Shown in pieces: positions 45,491 to 54,636 of a stretch of 64,000 nt of DNA. How positions within the stretch are numbered: the stretch's first letter is position 1; each line of letters opens with the position of its first letter. Below the pieces are notes generated by a model, which was given only the letters and a program-made list of their open reading frames with translations, ran no database searches and was not told the DNA's origin. The DNA is taken from the NCBI RefSeq assembly GCF_900142715.1, contig NZ_FRBX01000001.1, positions 124,001-188,000 of the forward strand. The letters run 5' to 3'. A program made the translations under genes and the position numbers. The DNA is from Flavobacterium pectinovorum (GTDB lineage Bacteria; Bacteroidota; Bacteroidia; Flavobacteriales; Flavobacteriaceae).

Positions 45491-47914
45491 GTGTTTACAA
45501 AAAAGAGCTTATTACCTGTTTTACTCTTTTCGTGTGTCTCGGCATTCAGCCAGATTTCGTTTGGAGATTCAAAAAAAATCAATGACAACTGGAAATTTAA
45601 TCTTCAGGATATTTCAGATGCAAAAAACACCACTTTTGACGACAGCAAATGGCAGTCGGTAAATGTACCTCATGATTGGAGCGTAAAAGGACAGCTAAGT
45701 CCAACACTGGCAAGCTGTACAGGTTATCTGCCGGGCGGAATTGCCTGGTACAGAAAATCAATCAATATTCCGCAGAGCAAAGCCGGAGAAAAAGTGTATT
45801 TGTATTTTGAAGGAGTTTACAACAGAAGTGAAGTTTTTATCAACGGACATTCTTTAGGAAAACGCCCTAACGGATATATTTCTTTTGCTTATGATGCAAC
45901 TCAGTTCGTAAAATATGGCGGAGAAAACACGATTTCAGTTCGTGTAGATCACAGTCAAAGTGCCGATTCCAGATGGTATACAGGTTCTGGAATTTATAGA
46001 GATGTTTGGGTAGTTTATGCAAATCCGGTTCATATTGCACAATGGGGTGTTTACGCCTATCCCGAAGTAAAAAAGGGAGTGGGAACCCTAAATGTTGAGG
46101 TTGATGTAGAGAATGGTTCTTCTGCAAAATCAACTTTAACTGTAGTTAACGAATTGATTTCAAAAGATGGAAAATCTGTTGCAAAAGCTTCTAATAAAGT
46201 TGAGGTCGCGGCCAATCAAAGTGGTAAAATAGCAGCTAAATTAGATGTTAAAAATCCACAATTATGGGACATCAATAATCCAAATTTATATCAGCTTAAA
46301 ACAACCGTCCTGAAAGATGGAAAACAAATAGATCAAACAGTTACAAAAACTGGTTTTAGAACTTTCACTTTTGATCCAAATAATGGTTTTGCTTTAAATG
46401 GGACATGGATGAAAATGAAAGGCGTTTGTTTGCATCACGATGCCGGAGTTTTAGGTTCTGCAGTACCTCGCGAAGTTTGGGAAACCAGATTGAAAACATT
46501 AAAAGAAATTGGCGTAAATGCGATCCGTACAAGTCATAATCCACAAGCACCGGTTTTTTACGAATTGTGTGATGAATTAGGATTATTAGTATTGAACGAA
46601 GCTTATGACGAATGGGAATTTCCAAAACGTAAATGGTTAGAAGGCTGGAATTACGGAACACCGGGATTTGAAGGCTCGTTTGACATTTTTGCAGATTACG
46701 GAGAAAAAGATCTGGAAGACTTTGTGCGTCGTGACAGAAACCATCTTTCGGTTTTTGCGTGGAGTATTGGTAATGAGGTAGATTATCCAAACGATCCTTA
46801 TTCTCACCCAGTTTTAGATAAAGGAAAAGAGGGTTTTGGACAAGCGGCTTACGGAGGTTATAAAAAAGAGGCACCAGATGCCATGCGTCTTGGAGTAATT
46901 GCAAAACGCTTGGTTGCAGCAGTAAAAAAATACGATAAATCCCGTCCGACAACTGCTGGTTTGGCCGGTGTAGCAATGTCTAACGAAACAGAATATCCGG
47001 GAGCTTTAGATATTACAGGATATAATTATACAGAAAGCAAATATAAATCAGATCACGAAAAATATCCAAACAGAGTTATTTTCGGAAGCGAGAATGTTCA
47101 CGATATGGAGCCTTGGCTGGCCGTAAAAAATAACAAACATATTTTTGGACAATTCCTTTGGACAGGTATTGATTATTTAGGAGAATCAGGAAGATGGCCT
47201 TCAAGAGGATTTTACTCTGGTTTAGTTGATTTTGCGGGGATTATCAAACCGAGAGGGTATTTCCGTCAATCTTTATGGTCTGATAAACCAATGGCTTACA
47301 TCGGAACTTATCCTTTAAAAAATGAAAAGGATATTTCTAAAGATGCGTGGGCAATCTGGAATTACACTCAAGGTGAAAAGATTCGCGTTGTGTGCTATAC
47401 AAATGCTGCAAAAGCTCGTTTAGAGTTAAACGGAAAAGTAGTTGGTGAGACAAAAGCTTATGATGAGAAAACAGGAATTATTTATTGGGATATTCCGTTT
47501 ACTGCTGGAAAATTAGAAGCAATTGGTCTAAACAAAGACGACAAAGAAGTAAGCAGATACACGATTAATTCGACACAACAACCTGTTGAATTAACCATTG
47601 CTGATACTAATATCACAATTGCAAAAGACAAAGGTGTAGCTAAAATTATGGTGCAGCTAAAAGATCAAAATGGTCTTCCTGTAATGCTTTCAGATAATGA
47701 AGTTACCTGCACAATTACGGGGTCAGGAACATTGTTAGGACTAGAAGCCGGAAACAATAGTGACATGACAGATTATACAGATAATGTACAGAGAGTATAT
47801 CACGGGCATATTGCGGCTTATGTTCAGGCAACAGGAGAATCGTCTCAGCCTATTAAAGTTACGTTTACAAGTCAATGGTTAAAACCGGTTGACGTTACTG
47901 TGAGTGTGAAGTAA
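45491..47914 (+). CDS. GH2 beta-galactosidase-type enzyme with DUF4982, secreted
   Basis: An 807-residue protein starting at a GTG; the signal peptide (ending SAFSQ) begins there and no ATG is available. GH2 sugar-binding (about 25-185), Ig-like (185-290) and TIM-barrel (295-600) domains follow. The barrel includes MKGVCLHHDAGVLGSA and NAIRTSHNPQAPVFYELCDE, acid/base Glu429 in AWSIGNEVD and probable nucleophile Glu534 in FGSENVHD. A DUF4982-like domain (about 610-690) and a C-terminal beta domain end the protein. This architecture is common in Bacteroidota PUL beta-galactosidases, although beta-glucuronidase and other GH2 activities share it. It would remove galactose from oligosaccharides released by the GH30 enzymes. 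Confidence 0.85.
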   Translation: MFTKKSLLPVLLFSCVSAFSQISFGDSKKINDNWKFNLQDISDAKNTTFDDSKWQSVNVPHDWSVKGQLSPTLASCTGYLPGGIAWYRKSINIPQSKAGEKVYLYFEGVYNRSEVFINGHSLGKRPNGYISFAYDATQFVKYGGENTISVRVDHSQSADSRWYTGSGIYRDVWVVYANPVHIAQWGVYAYPEVKKGVGTLNVEVDVENGSSAKSTLTVVNELISKDGKSVAKASNKVEVAANQSGKIAAKLDVKNPQLWDINNPNLYQLKTTVLKDGKQIDQTVTKTGFRTFTFDPNNGFALNGTWMKMKGVCLHHDAGVLGSAVPREVWETRLKTLKEIGVNAIRTSHNPQAPVFYELCDELGLLVLNEAYDEWEFPKRKWLEGWNYGTPGFEGSFDIFADYGEKDLEDFVRRDRNHLSVFAWSIGNEVDYPNDPYSHPVLDKGKEGFGQAAYGGYKKEAPDAMRLGVIAKRLVAAVKKYDKSRPTTAGLAGVAMSNETEYPGALDITGYNYTESKYKSDHEKYPNRVIFGSENVHDMEPWLAVKNNKHIFGQFLWTGIDYLGESGRWPSRGFYSGLVDFAGIIKPRGYFRQSLWSDKPMAYIGTYPLKNEKDISKDAWAIWNYTQGEKIRVVCYTNAAKARLELNGKVVGETKAYDEKTGIIYWDIPFTAGKLEAIGLNKDDKEVSRYTINSTQQPVELTIADTNITIAKDKGVAKIMVQLKDQNGLPVMLSDNEVTCTITGSGTLLGLEAGNNSDMTDYTDNVQRVYHGHIAAYVQATGESSQPIKVTFTSQWLKPVDVTVSVK

Positions 47915-47938
47915 GAAGTTAAATGTAATTAGTTATAA

Positions 47939-48038
47939 GTTCCAGCGGAACGATATATTTATAGTAGATCGTCACCGAAGATCTGACAGGTTTTAAAAAC
48001 CTGTCAGGTCTATCAAAGGATGCTTGTTCCGTTGGAAC
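47939..48038. repeat. Spacer repeat block: two GTTCCnnnGGAAC hairpins around an ACCTGTCAGG palindrome
   Basis: Hairpins GTTCC-AGC-GGAAC (47939-47951) and GTTCC-GTT-GGAAC (48026-48038) flank a 25-nt palindrome (47983-48007, arms CTGACAGGTTTT). The first is followed by GATATATTTATAG, like the units at 6355-6660. The block is a symmetrical compound element just after the GH2 stop. Confidence 0.65.
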
Positions 48039-48075
48039 TAGTTCACACAAATTAGTAGTTTGTTTTTTAAATTGT

Positions 48076-48117
48076 CAATTAACCTGTCAGCGTTTTGGTT
48101 AGCAGACAGGTTAATTG
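48076..48117. repeat. 13-bp inverted repeat before the GH27 gene
   Basis: CAATTAACCTGTC at 48076-48088 and GACAGGTTAATTG at 48105-48117 pair perfectly around a 16-base loop. It lies 61 bases before the GH27 start. It has no T-run, so it is probably not an intrinsic terminator. Confidence 0.6.
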
Positions 48118-48178
48118 TATTTAATGACGAAAAGTTTATTATATTCGAGTGTATTATTAACACTTATTAAAAATCATA

Positions 48179-49549
48179 ATGAAAATAAAAAATATAGTTC
48201 CGTTGATTTTGGGGTTGGTTTTCGTATCGGTTTCTTCTAATGCCCAGACAAAAGTTTTTAAAAAGGATGAATTCAAACAATGGGCACAAACGCCGCCGAT
48301 GGGTTGGAATAGTTGGGATTGCTATGGTCCGACTGTAGAAGAACATGAAGTAAAATCCAATGCCGATTATATGGCAAAAAACCTCAAGAAATTCGGTTGG
48401 GAATATATTGTCGTTGATATCAGATGGTTTGTTGAAAATGATAAAGCAGGAGGATACAACCAAACAGATCCACGATATGTAATCGATCAATACGGAAGAT
48501 ATTTGCCAGCCGTAAATCGTTTTCCATCAGCAAAAGACGGACAAGGATTTAAGCCTTTGGCAGATTATATTCATAAAAAAGGATTAAAATTCGGAATCCA
48601 TATTATGCGCGGAATTCCGAAAAAAGCGGTTGAAGATAAAATGCCTATTAAAGGCGCAAACGGAATCACAGCAGATCAAATTTATACTACGGTGTTGCAA
48701 TGCGAATGGCTAAAAGACAATTATACAATTGTTGCAGACAAGCCAGGAGCACAGGAATATTATGATTCTATATTTGAACTGTATGCAAGTTGGGGAGTTG
48801 ATTTTATCAAAATTGATGATTTATCCAGACCGTATCACGAAGGCGAAATTAACCTGATTAGAAATGCAATCGACAAATGCGGACGTAAAATCGTATTGAG
48901 TACTTCTCCTGGTGAAACGCCTATAACCGCAGCTCCTCACGTAAAAGAACATGCCAATATGTGGCGTATGGTTGATGATGTTTGGGACACCTGGCCGCAT
49001 ATTACACATTTAATGAAGGTAAGTGAACAATGGTATCCACATATTGCACCAGGAACATGGCCAGACTGCGATATGATTCCATTAGGACGCATTTCTGTTA
49101 GGGGAGAACGTGGCGAAGACAGAATGACACGCTTAACAAAAGACGAGCAATACACTTTAATTACCTTTTTCAATATTTTTAAATCGCCGTTATTTTTTGG
49201 TGGAGATTTACCAAGTAATGATGCGTTTACATTATCATTATTAACAAATAAAGAAGTTGTGAAAATGCACAATGAAAGTACCGATGTAAAACAACTTTTC
49301 CAGAAAGACGGAAAAATTGCGGTGACTTCAAAAAATCCTAAAGACGGAAGTATTTATCTGGCTTTGTTTAATATCTCAGATAAAACTTCAGAAACTATTT
49401 CGGTAAATTTTTCTGATTTAGGAATTTCAGGAAATATAGAAGTTTTGAATATGTGGACTGGTGAGAAATCAAAAGTTGCTTCAACAGCAATTTCAGCAGA
49501 ATTAAAACCTCACAGTTCAGTTTTGTATCAATTAAAAGAAAAAAAATAA
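48179..49549 (+). CDS. GH27 alpha-galactosidase / beta-L-arabinopyranosidase family enzyme, secreted
   Basis: A 456-residue protein with a signal peptide ending SSNAQ. The TIM barrel begins with the GH27 hallmark TPPMGWNSWDCYG. The nucleophile is Asp213 in FIKIDDLSRP and the acid/base is probably Asp266 in WRMVDDVWD. A small C-terminal beta domain follows (about 370-456). GH27 contains alpha-galactosidases, alpha-N-acetylgalactosaminidases and beta-L-arabinopyranosidases; arabinogalactan side chains carry arabinopyranose, so the last is a serious alternative here. The usual GH27 spacing around the nucleophile (YxKxD) is altered to FIKIDD. Its stop overlaps the next ATG (TAATG), so it is coupled to the double-GH43 gene. 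Confidence 0.85.
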   Translation: MKIKNIVPLILGLVFVSVSSNAQTKVFKKDEFKQWAQTPPMGWNSWDCYGPTVEEHEVKSNADYMAKNLKKFGWEYIVVDIRWFVENDKAGGYNQTDPRYVIDQYGRYLPAVNRFPSAKDGQGFKPLADYIHKKGLKFGIHIMRGIPKKAVEDKMPIKGANGITADQIYTTVLQCEWLKDNYTIVADKPGAQEYYDSIFELYASWGVDFIKIDDLSRPYHEGEINLIRNAIDKCGRKIVLSTSPGETPITAAPHVKEHANMWRMVDDVWDTWPHITHLMKVSEQWYPHIAPGTWPDCDMIPLGRISVRGERGEDRMTRLTKDEQYTLITFFNIFKSPLFFGGDLPSNDAFTLSLLTNKEVVKMHNESTDVKQLFQKDGKIAVTSKNPKDGSIYLALFNISDKTSETISVNFSDLGISGNIEVLNMWTGEKSKVASTAISAELKPHSSVLYQLKEKK

Positions 49550-51486
49550 TGAGGAAAACACATTTTAGTATTGTATTATTTTTATTGCTCTTTAGTTTTT
49601 CACAAGCACAAAACAACAATACAAAAGGGATTCCACCCGCAATTGCAGAGAAGGATTTAACGGCTTATTTGTTTGTTTACTTCACCGGAAATTCGGTTGA
49701 AGAAGAAGCTGTTCGATATGCTATTAGCGCAGATGGTTATCATTATTATCATTTAAATAATAACAAACCAGTCATAGACAGTAAAGTAATCAGTTCAACT
49801 GGTGGCGTTCGGGATCCGCATATTTTGCGCGGAGACGATGGCAAAACTTTTTATATGGTTTTGACAGATATGACGTCTTCAAAAGGCTGGGACAGCAATC
49901 GTGCAATGGTCTTGTTAAAAAGCACCGATTTAGTAAATTGGAAAAGCAGTATTGTAAATATTCAAACTGCTTTTCCGGGAAATGAAAATTTAAAAAGAGT
50001 TTGGGCACCACAAACGATTTACGATGCAAAAGCAGGAAAGTATTTAATTTACTTTAGTTTGCAATATGCAGGAGGTCCGGATAAAATTTATTACGCTTAT
50101 GCTAATAAAGATTTTACGGGTTTAGAAAGTGCTCCAAAATTATTATTTGTTCCAAAATCGGAGAGAGCTTGTATAGATGGTGATATTATTGAAAAAGACG
50201 GAATTTATCATCTTTTTTATAAAACAGAAACCGAAAACCCAGGAATTAAAGTAGCCACAACAACTGATTTGACTTCTGGAAAATGGACAGAAAATGACAA
50301 TTATCTGCAACAAACAAAGGATGGTGTTGAAGGTTCCAGCGTTTTCAAACTAAATAATTCGGATGATTATATCCTGATGTATGATGTTTACACAAAAGGA
50401 AGATATCAGTTTACAAAAAGTAAAGATTTAGAGAATTTCACTGTTATTGATAATGATATTTCAATGGATTTTAATCCGCGCCACGGAACTATTTTGCCTA
50501 TCACACGTTCTGAATTGAAGAAACTGATTACAAAATGGGGAATGCCGGATAAATTTCCAAAAATAAATAATAACCCGGTTTTAGAAGGTTATTATGCTGA
50601 TCCGGAAATCTTATATTCGAACAAAACAAAGAAATACTATATCTATCCAACAAGTGATGGTTTTGATGGATGGTCAGGAAATTATTTCAAGACTTTCTCT
50701 TCAGATAATTTGACAGACTGGAAAGACGAAGGAATTATTGTAGATCTCAGAAAAGATGTGACTTGGGCCAACAGAAATGCTTGGGCACCTTGTATTGTGG
50801 AGAAAAAGATAAAAGGAAAATACAACTATTTTTATTATTTCACGGCTGCTCAAAAAATTGGTGTAGCATCATCAGATAATCCAAACGGACCTTTTACGGA
50901 TAGTGGAAAAGCACTTGTAAGCACAAGACCAGAAGGAGTAAAGGGAGGTCAGGAAATTGATCCGGATGTATTTACAGATCCTAAAACAGGAAAAAGCTAT
51001 TTGTATTGGGGTAATGGTTATATGGCTGTAGCCGAATTAAATGCCAATATGATTTCGATAAAAGAAGGAAGCACCAAAATAATCAAGGTTGATGATACTT
51101 TTAGAGAAGGAACTTATGTTATTTACAGAAAAGGAACCTACTATTTTTTATGGAGTGAAGATGATACGAGAAGTCCAAATTATAAAGTTAGATATGGAAC
51201 GTCAAAATCGCCTTTAGGGCCAATTGAAATTCCGAAAGATAATATTGTAATTCAGGGAATTCCAGATCAGGGAATTTATGCTACAGGTCATAATTCTGTA
51301 TTACAAATTCCAAATAAAGACGAATGGTACATAACCTATCATCGTTTTTCTTATCCAACCGGAATAAAAATGGGTGATGCCGGCGGTTTTCATCGTGAAG
51401 TTTGTATGGATAAACTAGAGTTTAATCCTGACGGAAGTATCAAACAGGTAATTCCAACACACAGTGGGATTGATGCAATAAAATAA
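49549..51486 (+). CDS. Double GH43 protein (two propeller domains), secreted
   Basis: A 645-residue protein with a signal peptide ending FSQAQ. Residues about 35-330 form one GH43-like propeller, with Asp89 in GGVRDPHIL, an IDGDIIEKDG blade and VEGSSVFK as a candidate acid. Residues about 345-645 form a second, more canonical GH43: Asp351 in YYADPEIL, Asp471 in QEIDPDVF and Glu520 in DTFREGTYV. Such tandem GH43 proteins are known in Bacteroidota. The two domains may have different activities, for example arabinofuranosidase plus exo-beta-1,3-galactanase, which I cannot assign. It is the last gene of the PUL and overlaps GH27 by one base; a terminator follows at 51508. Confidence 0.8.
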   Translation: MRKTHFSIVLFLLLFSFSQAQNNNTKGIPPAIAEKDLTAYLFVYFTGNSVEEEAVRYAISADGYHYYHLNNNKPVIDSKVISSTGGVRDPHILRGDDGKTFYMVLTDMTSSKGWDSNRAMVLLKSTDLVNWKSSIVNIQTAFPGNENLKRVWAPQTIYDAKAGKYLIYFSLQYAGGPDKIYYAYANKDFTGLESAPKLLFVPKSERACIDGDIIEKDGIYHLFYKTETENPGIKVATTTDLTSGKWTENDNYLQQTKDGVEGSSVFKLNNSDDYILMYDVYTKGRYQFTKSKDLENFTVIDNDISMDFNPRHGTILPITRSELKKLITKWGMPDKFPKINNNPVLEGYYADPEILYSNKTKKYYIYPTSDGFDGWSGNYFKTFSSDNLTDWKDEGIIVDLRKDVTWANRNAWAPCIVEKKIKGKYNYFYYFTAAQKIGVASSDNPNGPFTDSGKALVSTRPEGVKGGQEIDPDVFTDPKTGKSYLYWGNGYMAVAELNANMISIKEGSTKIIKVDDTFREGTYVIYRKGTYYFLWSEDDTRSPNYKVRYGTSKSPLGPIEIPKDNIVIQGIPDQGIYATGHNSVLQIPNKDEWYITYHRFSYPTGIKMGDAGGFHREVCMDKLEFNPDGSIKQVIPTHSGIDAIK

Positions 51487-51507
51487 TTTTAGAATTTTAG
51501 TTTTTAA

Positions 51508-51536
51508 AAAGCCGTTTCTTATACAGAAACGGCTTT
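51508..51536. terminator. Bidirectional terminator at the end of the PUL
   Basis: AAAGCCGTTTCT at 51508-51519 and AGAAACGGCTTT at 51525-51536 form a perfect 12-bp stem with a five-base loop, with T-rich and A-rich flanks. It separates the PUL from the convergent frameshifted gene. Confidence 0.85.
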
Positions 51537-51567
51537 ATTAATTATAGAAATGCTTGTAAACGCAATT

Positions 51568-52162
51568 TTATGAGTTCTTTAAATGTAATAAATCTAAAAC
51601 TTTTGGTGAAACTTTCAAATCAGATCGGAACTTTAAAACACCCTTTATGAAATGTCTTTTTAATTCATTTCCATTGCGTATTGAAAATGGAGTTTTAAAT
51701 GTAATAGCTTTATAAATTATTGTATTCGTAGAGTTATCTAAATAATATACACAAATATCATAAGCTACATCTTCACCCTCTGATAAAACTACATCATAAT
51801 TTTTTAGATCGGGATTTGGGTATAAAGACTCAAAAGTTAGGGATTCAATGATTGTTTCATTTTTATAATGATGTAAACCATTTTGATCTACTATTACTTT
51901 GGTAATTTTGTTTTTTCGGGTAATAATTACATCCTTTAATACGAAATATATCAAAAAAGAAGAAAGAATTACGGATATTATTACAGAAGAAATTTTAAAT
52001 TCAGCAGATAATTTTCCAGATTCAATAATAATAATCTCTAAATTAATTATTCCTAAAAATTGTACTCACAAAAAGAAATACTCCTATAGCCTTTGCTATA
52101 AAAGTTATTTTTTTTGATTTTAATGATTCTATTTTTGAAAATTCACTATTCTGAAAATCCAT
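51568..52162 (-). pseudogene. Two-helix membrane protein gene, broken by a one-base frameshift
   Basis: The intact part (51568-51954) encodes a 128-residue stretch. In the same frame, upstream codons back to about 52060 still read as a clean membrane helix (KISSVIISVILSSFLIYFVL). From an ATG at 52160-52162 another frame reads MDFQNSEFSKIESLKSKK, then a helix IGVFLFVSTI, before stopping. Removing one base from the A-run at 52055-52059 (plus strand) joins the frames into about 197 residues with two helices and a C-terminal cytoplasmic or periplasmic domain. The total length, 595 bases, is three times 198 plus one, as expected. It may be a true pseudogene, a slippage-controlled gene or a sequencing error. 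I do not recognise the family. Confidence 0.65.
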
Positions 52163-52432
52163 TTTTTGTTAGAAGTTAGAAATTAAAACATTACAGTTAT
52201 TGGAGCAAATTTAGGAAAGATAAAATTTATTATTCAGATTTTAGTAGCTGTCGTAAAAATTTGAAAGAAATAATATCGTTCTGCTCCTCGTATTGTTCCT
52301 TATGAAAAGCAAGGCAAAACCCACTAAGAAGAAACGGTTTAGTTTGTTTATTCTTGATTAAATGTATGTTAAAAATGTTCCTGCCTTTTAATATTAATTT
52401 GAACTTTGTATAACTGTTTAATTAATAAAAAG

Positions 52433-52816
52433 ATGATTATGGAAACGCAAATTATTGAACTGGAAAAAAAATATTGGCAGGGAATGGAAAATCACGACTA
52501 TGAAACGGTAAAAAAACTTACTCGTTTTCCTTGTATAATCGCTGGTAAAAATGGAGTGCATAGTGTAGATGAGGCCAATTTTAAAAAGATGTTTGATTCA
52601 GGGGATGGTGATAAAATAAAAGTGTTGAATTTTTCTGATGTCCAAACACAATTAGTTGCTGAAAATACTGCTGTAATAGCATATTTGATAGAATTGGGAA
52701 TAACGGGTGATGAACAAAAAGCACCTGTGAAATGTGCCTGCACTTCTACCTGGATAAAAGAAAATAACAATTGGACTTGTCTATTGCATACTGAAGCTGA
52801 ATTATCTCAGCAGTAG
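52433..52816 (+). CDS. SnoaL/DUF4440-like (NTF2 fold) small protein
   Basis: A cytoplasmic protein of about 127 residues. It starts MIMETQIIELEKKYWQGMEN; the second Met (52439) is an equally good start, and a TTG further upstream is not needed. The pattern of an N-terminal helix, then FPCIIAGKNGVHSVD, then paired beta strands (AVIAYLIELGI, STWIKENNNWTCLLHTEA) fits the NTF2-like fold found in SnoaL and DUF4440 proteins. These bind small ligands or act as minor isomerases; no catalytic residue is evident. It stands alone and converges on the DUF417 gene. Confidence 0.65.
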   Translation: MIMETQIIELEKKYWQGMENHDYETVKKLTRFPCIIAGKNGVHSVDEANFKKMFDSGDGDKIKVLNFSDVQTQLVAENTAVIAYLIELGITGDEQKAPVKCACTSTWIKENNNWTCLLHTEAELSQQ

Positions 52817-52894
52817 ATTGTAATTTTAAATTATTAATAGAACCCAAGCCAGTGCTGTTAAGTGTTCTGCATGGGATAATACGACCCTTTGAAA

Positions 52895-52930
52895 CCCTGA
52901 AATTATTTGTAATCTCAGGGGCTTTCTTTA
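52895..52930. terminator. Weak terminator between convergent genes
   Basis: CCCTGAAATTA at 52895-52905 pairs with TAATCTCAGGG at 52910-52920 (one mismatch, four-base loop), followed by a short T-rich tail. It lies between the NTF2-like gene (+) and the DUF417 gene (-). Confidence 0.5.
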
Positions 52931-52941
52931 GGGTGTTAATA

Positions 52942-53508
52942 TTAATTATTTTTTCTTTGGAGATAAAGTGTTGCTGACTGACTCATTGTAATCACGGATG
53001 CTCCAAGAATAACAACATCCTTAAGAACTAATCGTCCACGTCCGGATAAATAAGGGAATCCATATTGATAATCTGTCAAATGTGGCACCCAACTTTCTGG
53101 TGTTGTAACTAAAAATGAAAGTGTACCGATGGTGAGGATAAATACTAGTATGCTTCCTATCATACTTGCCAAAGGAGCCCAGTTATGAATAGCTACCAAA
53201 AAAGCAATACCAATTAGTAAAATTCCTAAACCATTTGCAAAACCATAAGTATTGTTTTGAATATTCCATTGGTGATTTTCAGCAATTAATTCACCTTCCT
53301 TATTGCTGTATTTTTTATACTCAGATGGATTATCATAAAAAAAGGACATAAAAGGACTGTTTGCTACAAAAGGCACTATGCCGTCAGCTTCATAAGTAAA
53401 AAATTTAAGTCCGCCAATCCATAAAAAAACAATTACGATACCAGCACGTACTGCATTTTTTCCAAGCGTATCAAGATTTGCTATTGTGTTTAAAAGAGAA
53501 TTTTTCAT
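52942..53508 (-). CDS. DUF417 family inner-membrane protein (YkgB/RclC-like)
   Basis: A 188-residue protein with about four membrane helices (AGIVIVFLWIGGLKFF, FANGLGILLIGIAFLVAI, ASMIGSILVFILTIGTLSFL, LVLKDVVILGASVITM). The segments WIGGLKFFTYEADGIVPFVA and TTPESW are characteristic of DUF417. The Escherichia coli member RclC belongs to a reactive-chlorine response locus that also has an AraC regulator, and an AraC gene lies directly upstream here. The role in Flavobacterium is unknown. It appears unrelated to the glycan genes. Confidence 0.8.
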   Translation of the reverse strand: MKNSLLNTIANLDTLGKNAVRAGIVIVFLWIGGLKFFTYEADGIVPFVANSPFMSFFYDNPSEYKKYSNKEGELIAENHQWNIQNNTYGFANGLGILLIGIAFLVAIHNWAPLASMIGSILVFILTIGTLSFLVTTPESWVPHLTDYQYGFPYLSGRGRLVLKDVVILGASVITMSQSATLYLQRKNN

Positions 53509-53592
53509 TGCTTTGTTTTTTAATTTTTTGTCATCATTAACAATGCAAAGTTATCTTCTGGATAAGAAGTAAGAAATGGATAAAAAATGCTA

Positions 53593-54444
53593 TTACTTAG
53601 ACAAATCTGCCACAATAGAGATACCGGTTGTTTTCCTGAAGGTTTGAGGAGAAACTTTGGTCATTTTTTTAAATACGCGACTAAAATAATATTCATCCTG
53701 AAATTTTAAGGCATAAGCAATTTCCTTGATACTTAATCGGGTGAGATGAAGTTGTTTTTTTGCTTCCAAAATTAATCTTTCCTGAATCATTTGCGTGGGC
53801 GTTTTATTGAAACGCTTGCTGCATTGTTTCGTAAAATTATTTGCTGTCATAGAAAGTAAGGAGGCATAATCACTTGCTTTATGCAGCGTTAAGAAATTTT
53901 CTTCGAGCAGTATTTTAAACTGGTCCATTTTTTCATCTTTTTGAAAATTTTGTTTTTCACCTGTTATTTTCAAACTGCTAGATTTAGCAAGTATAAGCTG
54001 AAGATAAGCTCGTAAGACAATTTCTGAAGGAGTCTGCTGTTTAATCTCATCAATAATCTGATCGACTAACTGACAATATAATTGATGCTGTTCATTAGTT
54101 AATTTTATAGAAGGCTCAACATAAATATTGTTAAACAATAAACCATTGCATGCAACCTCTTTTCTATGATATTCAATACAATAAAAGTCACCGTGAAATT
54201 GTAATGCGGTGTAGGTTAATGGTGTAATTTCCTTAATGGATATGGATTGTTGAGGTGTCGAAAACAGTATCGCAGGAGCCTTAAATGCAAAAGAGGCAAA
54301 ATCAGCATGATAGATTCCTTCTCCTTTGCTTATTAGCAAAACAGTATACTCGCTAAATTGTACCGGCATATCTAAAAATGAATTATTTTCAGATTTTTCT
54401 ATGCCTAAAAGTAAGGTTTTATTTTCTGAAAATACTTTGTTCAT
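53593..54444 (-). CDS. AraC-family transcriptional regulator next to the DUF417 gene
   Basis: A 283-residue protein. The N-terminal 150 residues are a cupin-like sensor (FSEYTVLLISKGEGIYHADF). The C-terminus has two HTH motifs (KASDYASLLSMTANNFTKQ and IKEIAYALKFQDEYYFSRVF) with the AraC ending KVSPQTFRK. It is on the same strand as DUF417, 84 bp upstream of it, and probably controls it. It is divergent from the second hybrid regulator (192-bp spacer). Confidence 0.85.
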   Translation of the reverse strand: MNKVFSENKTLLLGIEKSENNSFLDMPVQFSEYTVLLISKGEGIYHADFASFAFKAPAILFSTPQQSISIKEITPLTYTALQFHGDFYCIEYHRKEVACNGLLFNNIYVEPSIKLTNEQHQLYCQLVDQIIDEIKQQTPSEIVLRAYLQLILAKSSSLKITGEKQNFQKDEKMDQFKILLEENFLTLHKASDYASLLSMTANNFTKQCSKRFNKTPTQMIQERLILEAKKQLHLTRLSIKEIAYALKFQDEYYFSRVFKKMTKVSPQTFRKTTGISIVADLSK

Positions 54445-54636
54445 CTTGTAGGAGAGTTGGATTATATATGATTGTAAATTTAGAGAATGAATTCTTGTTA
54501 TTCAATATTATTTAAAGTATAATTATTCAAGTATAAAAGATTGATGTTCATCTGATCTATAATATCATTATTAAGATTAGAGAGTATATTTACAGCTTCA
54601 TATTACTATTTTTTAATAGATACGAACTTCGAACAA

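Noticed and set aside
46365..46976. 203-codon minus-strand ORF inside the GH2 gene
   Set aside because: It lies wholly opposite a conserved catalytic domain, and its product is low-complexity, rich in Leu, Gln and His. It is a shadow of the GH2 frame.
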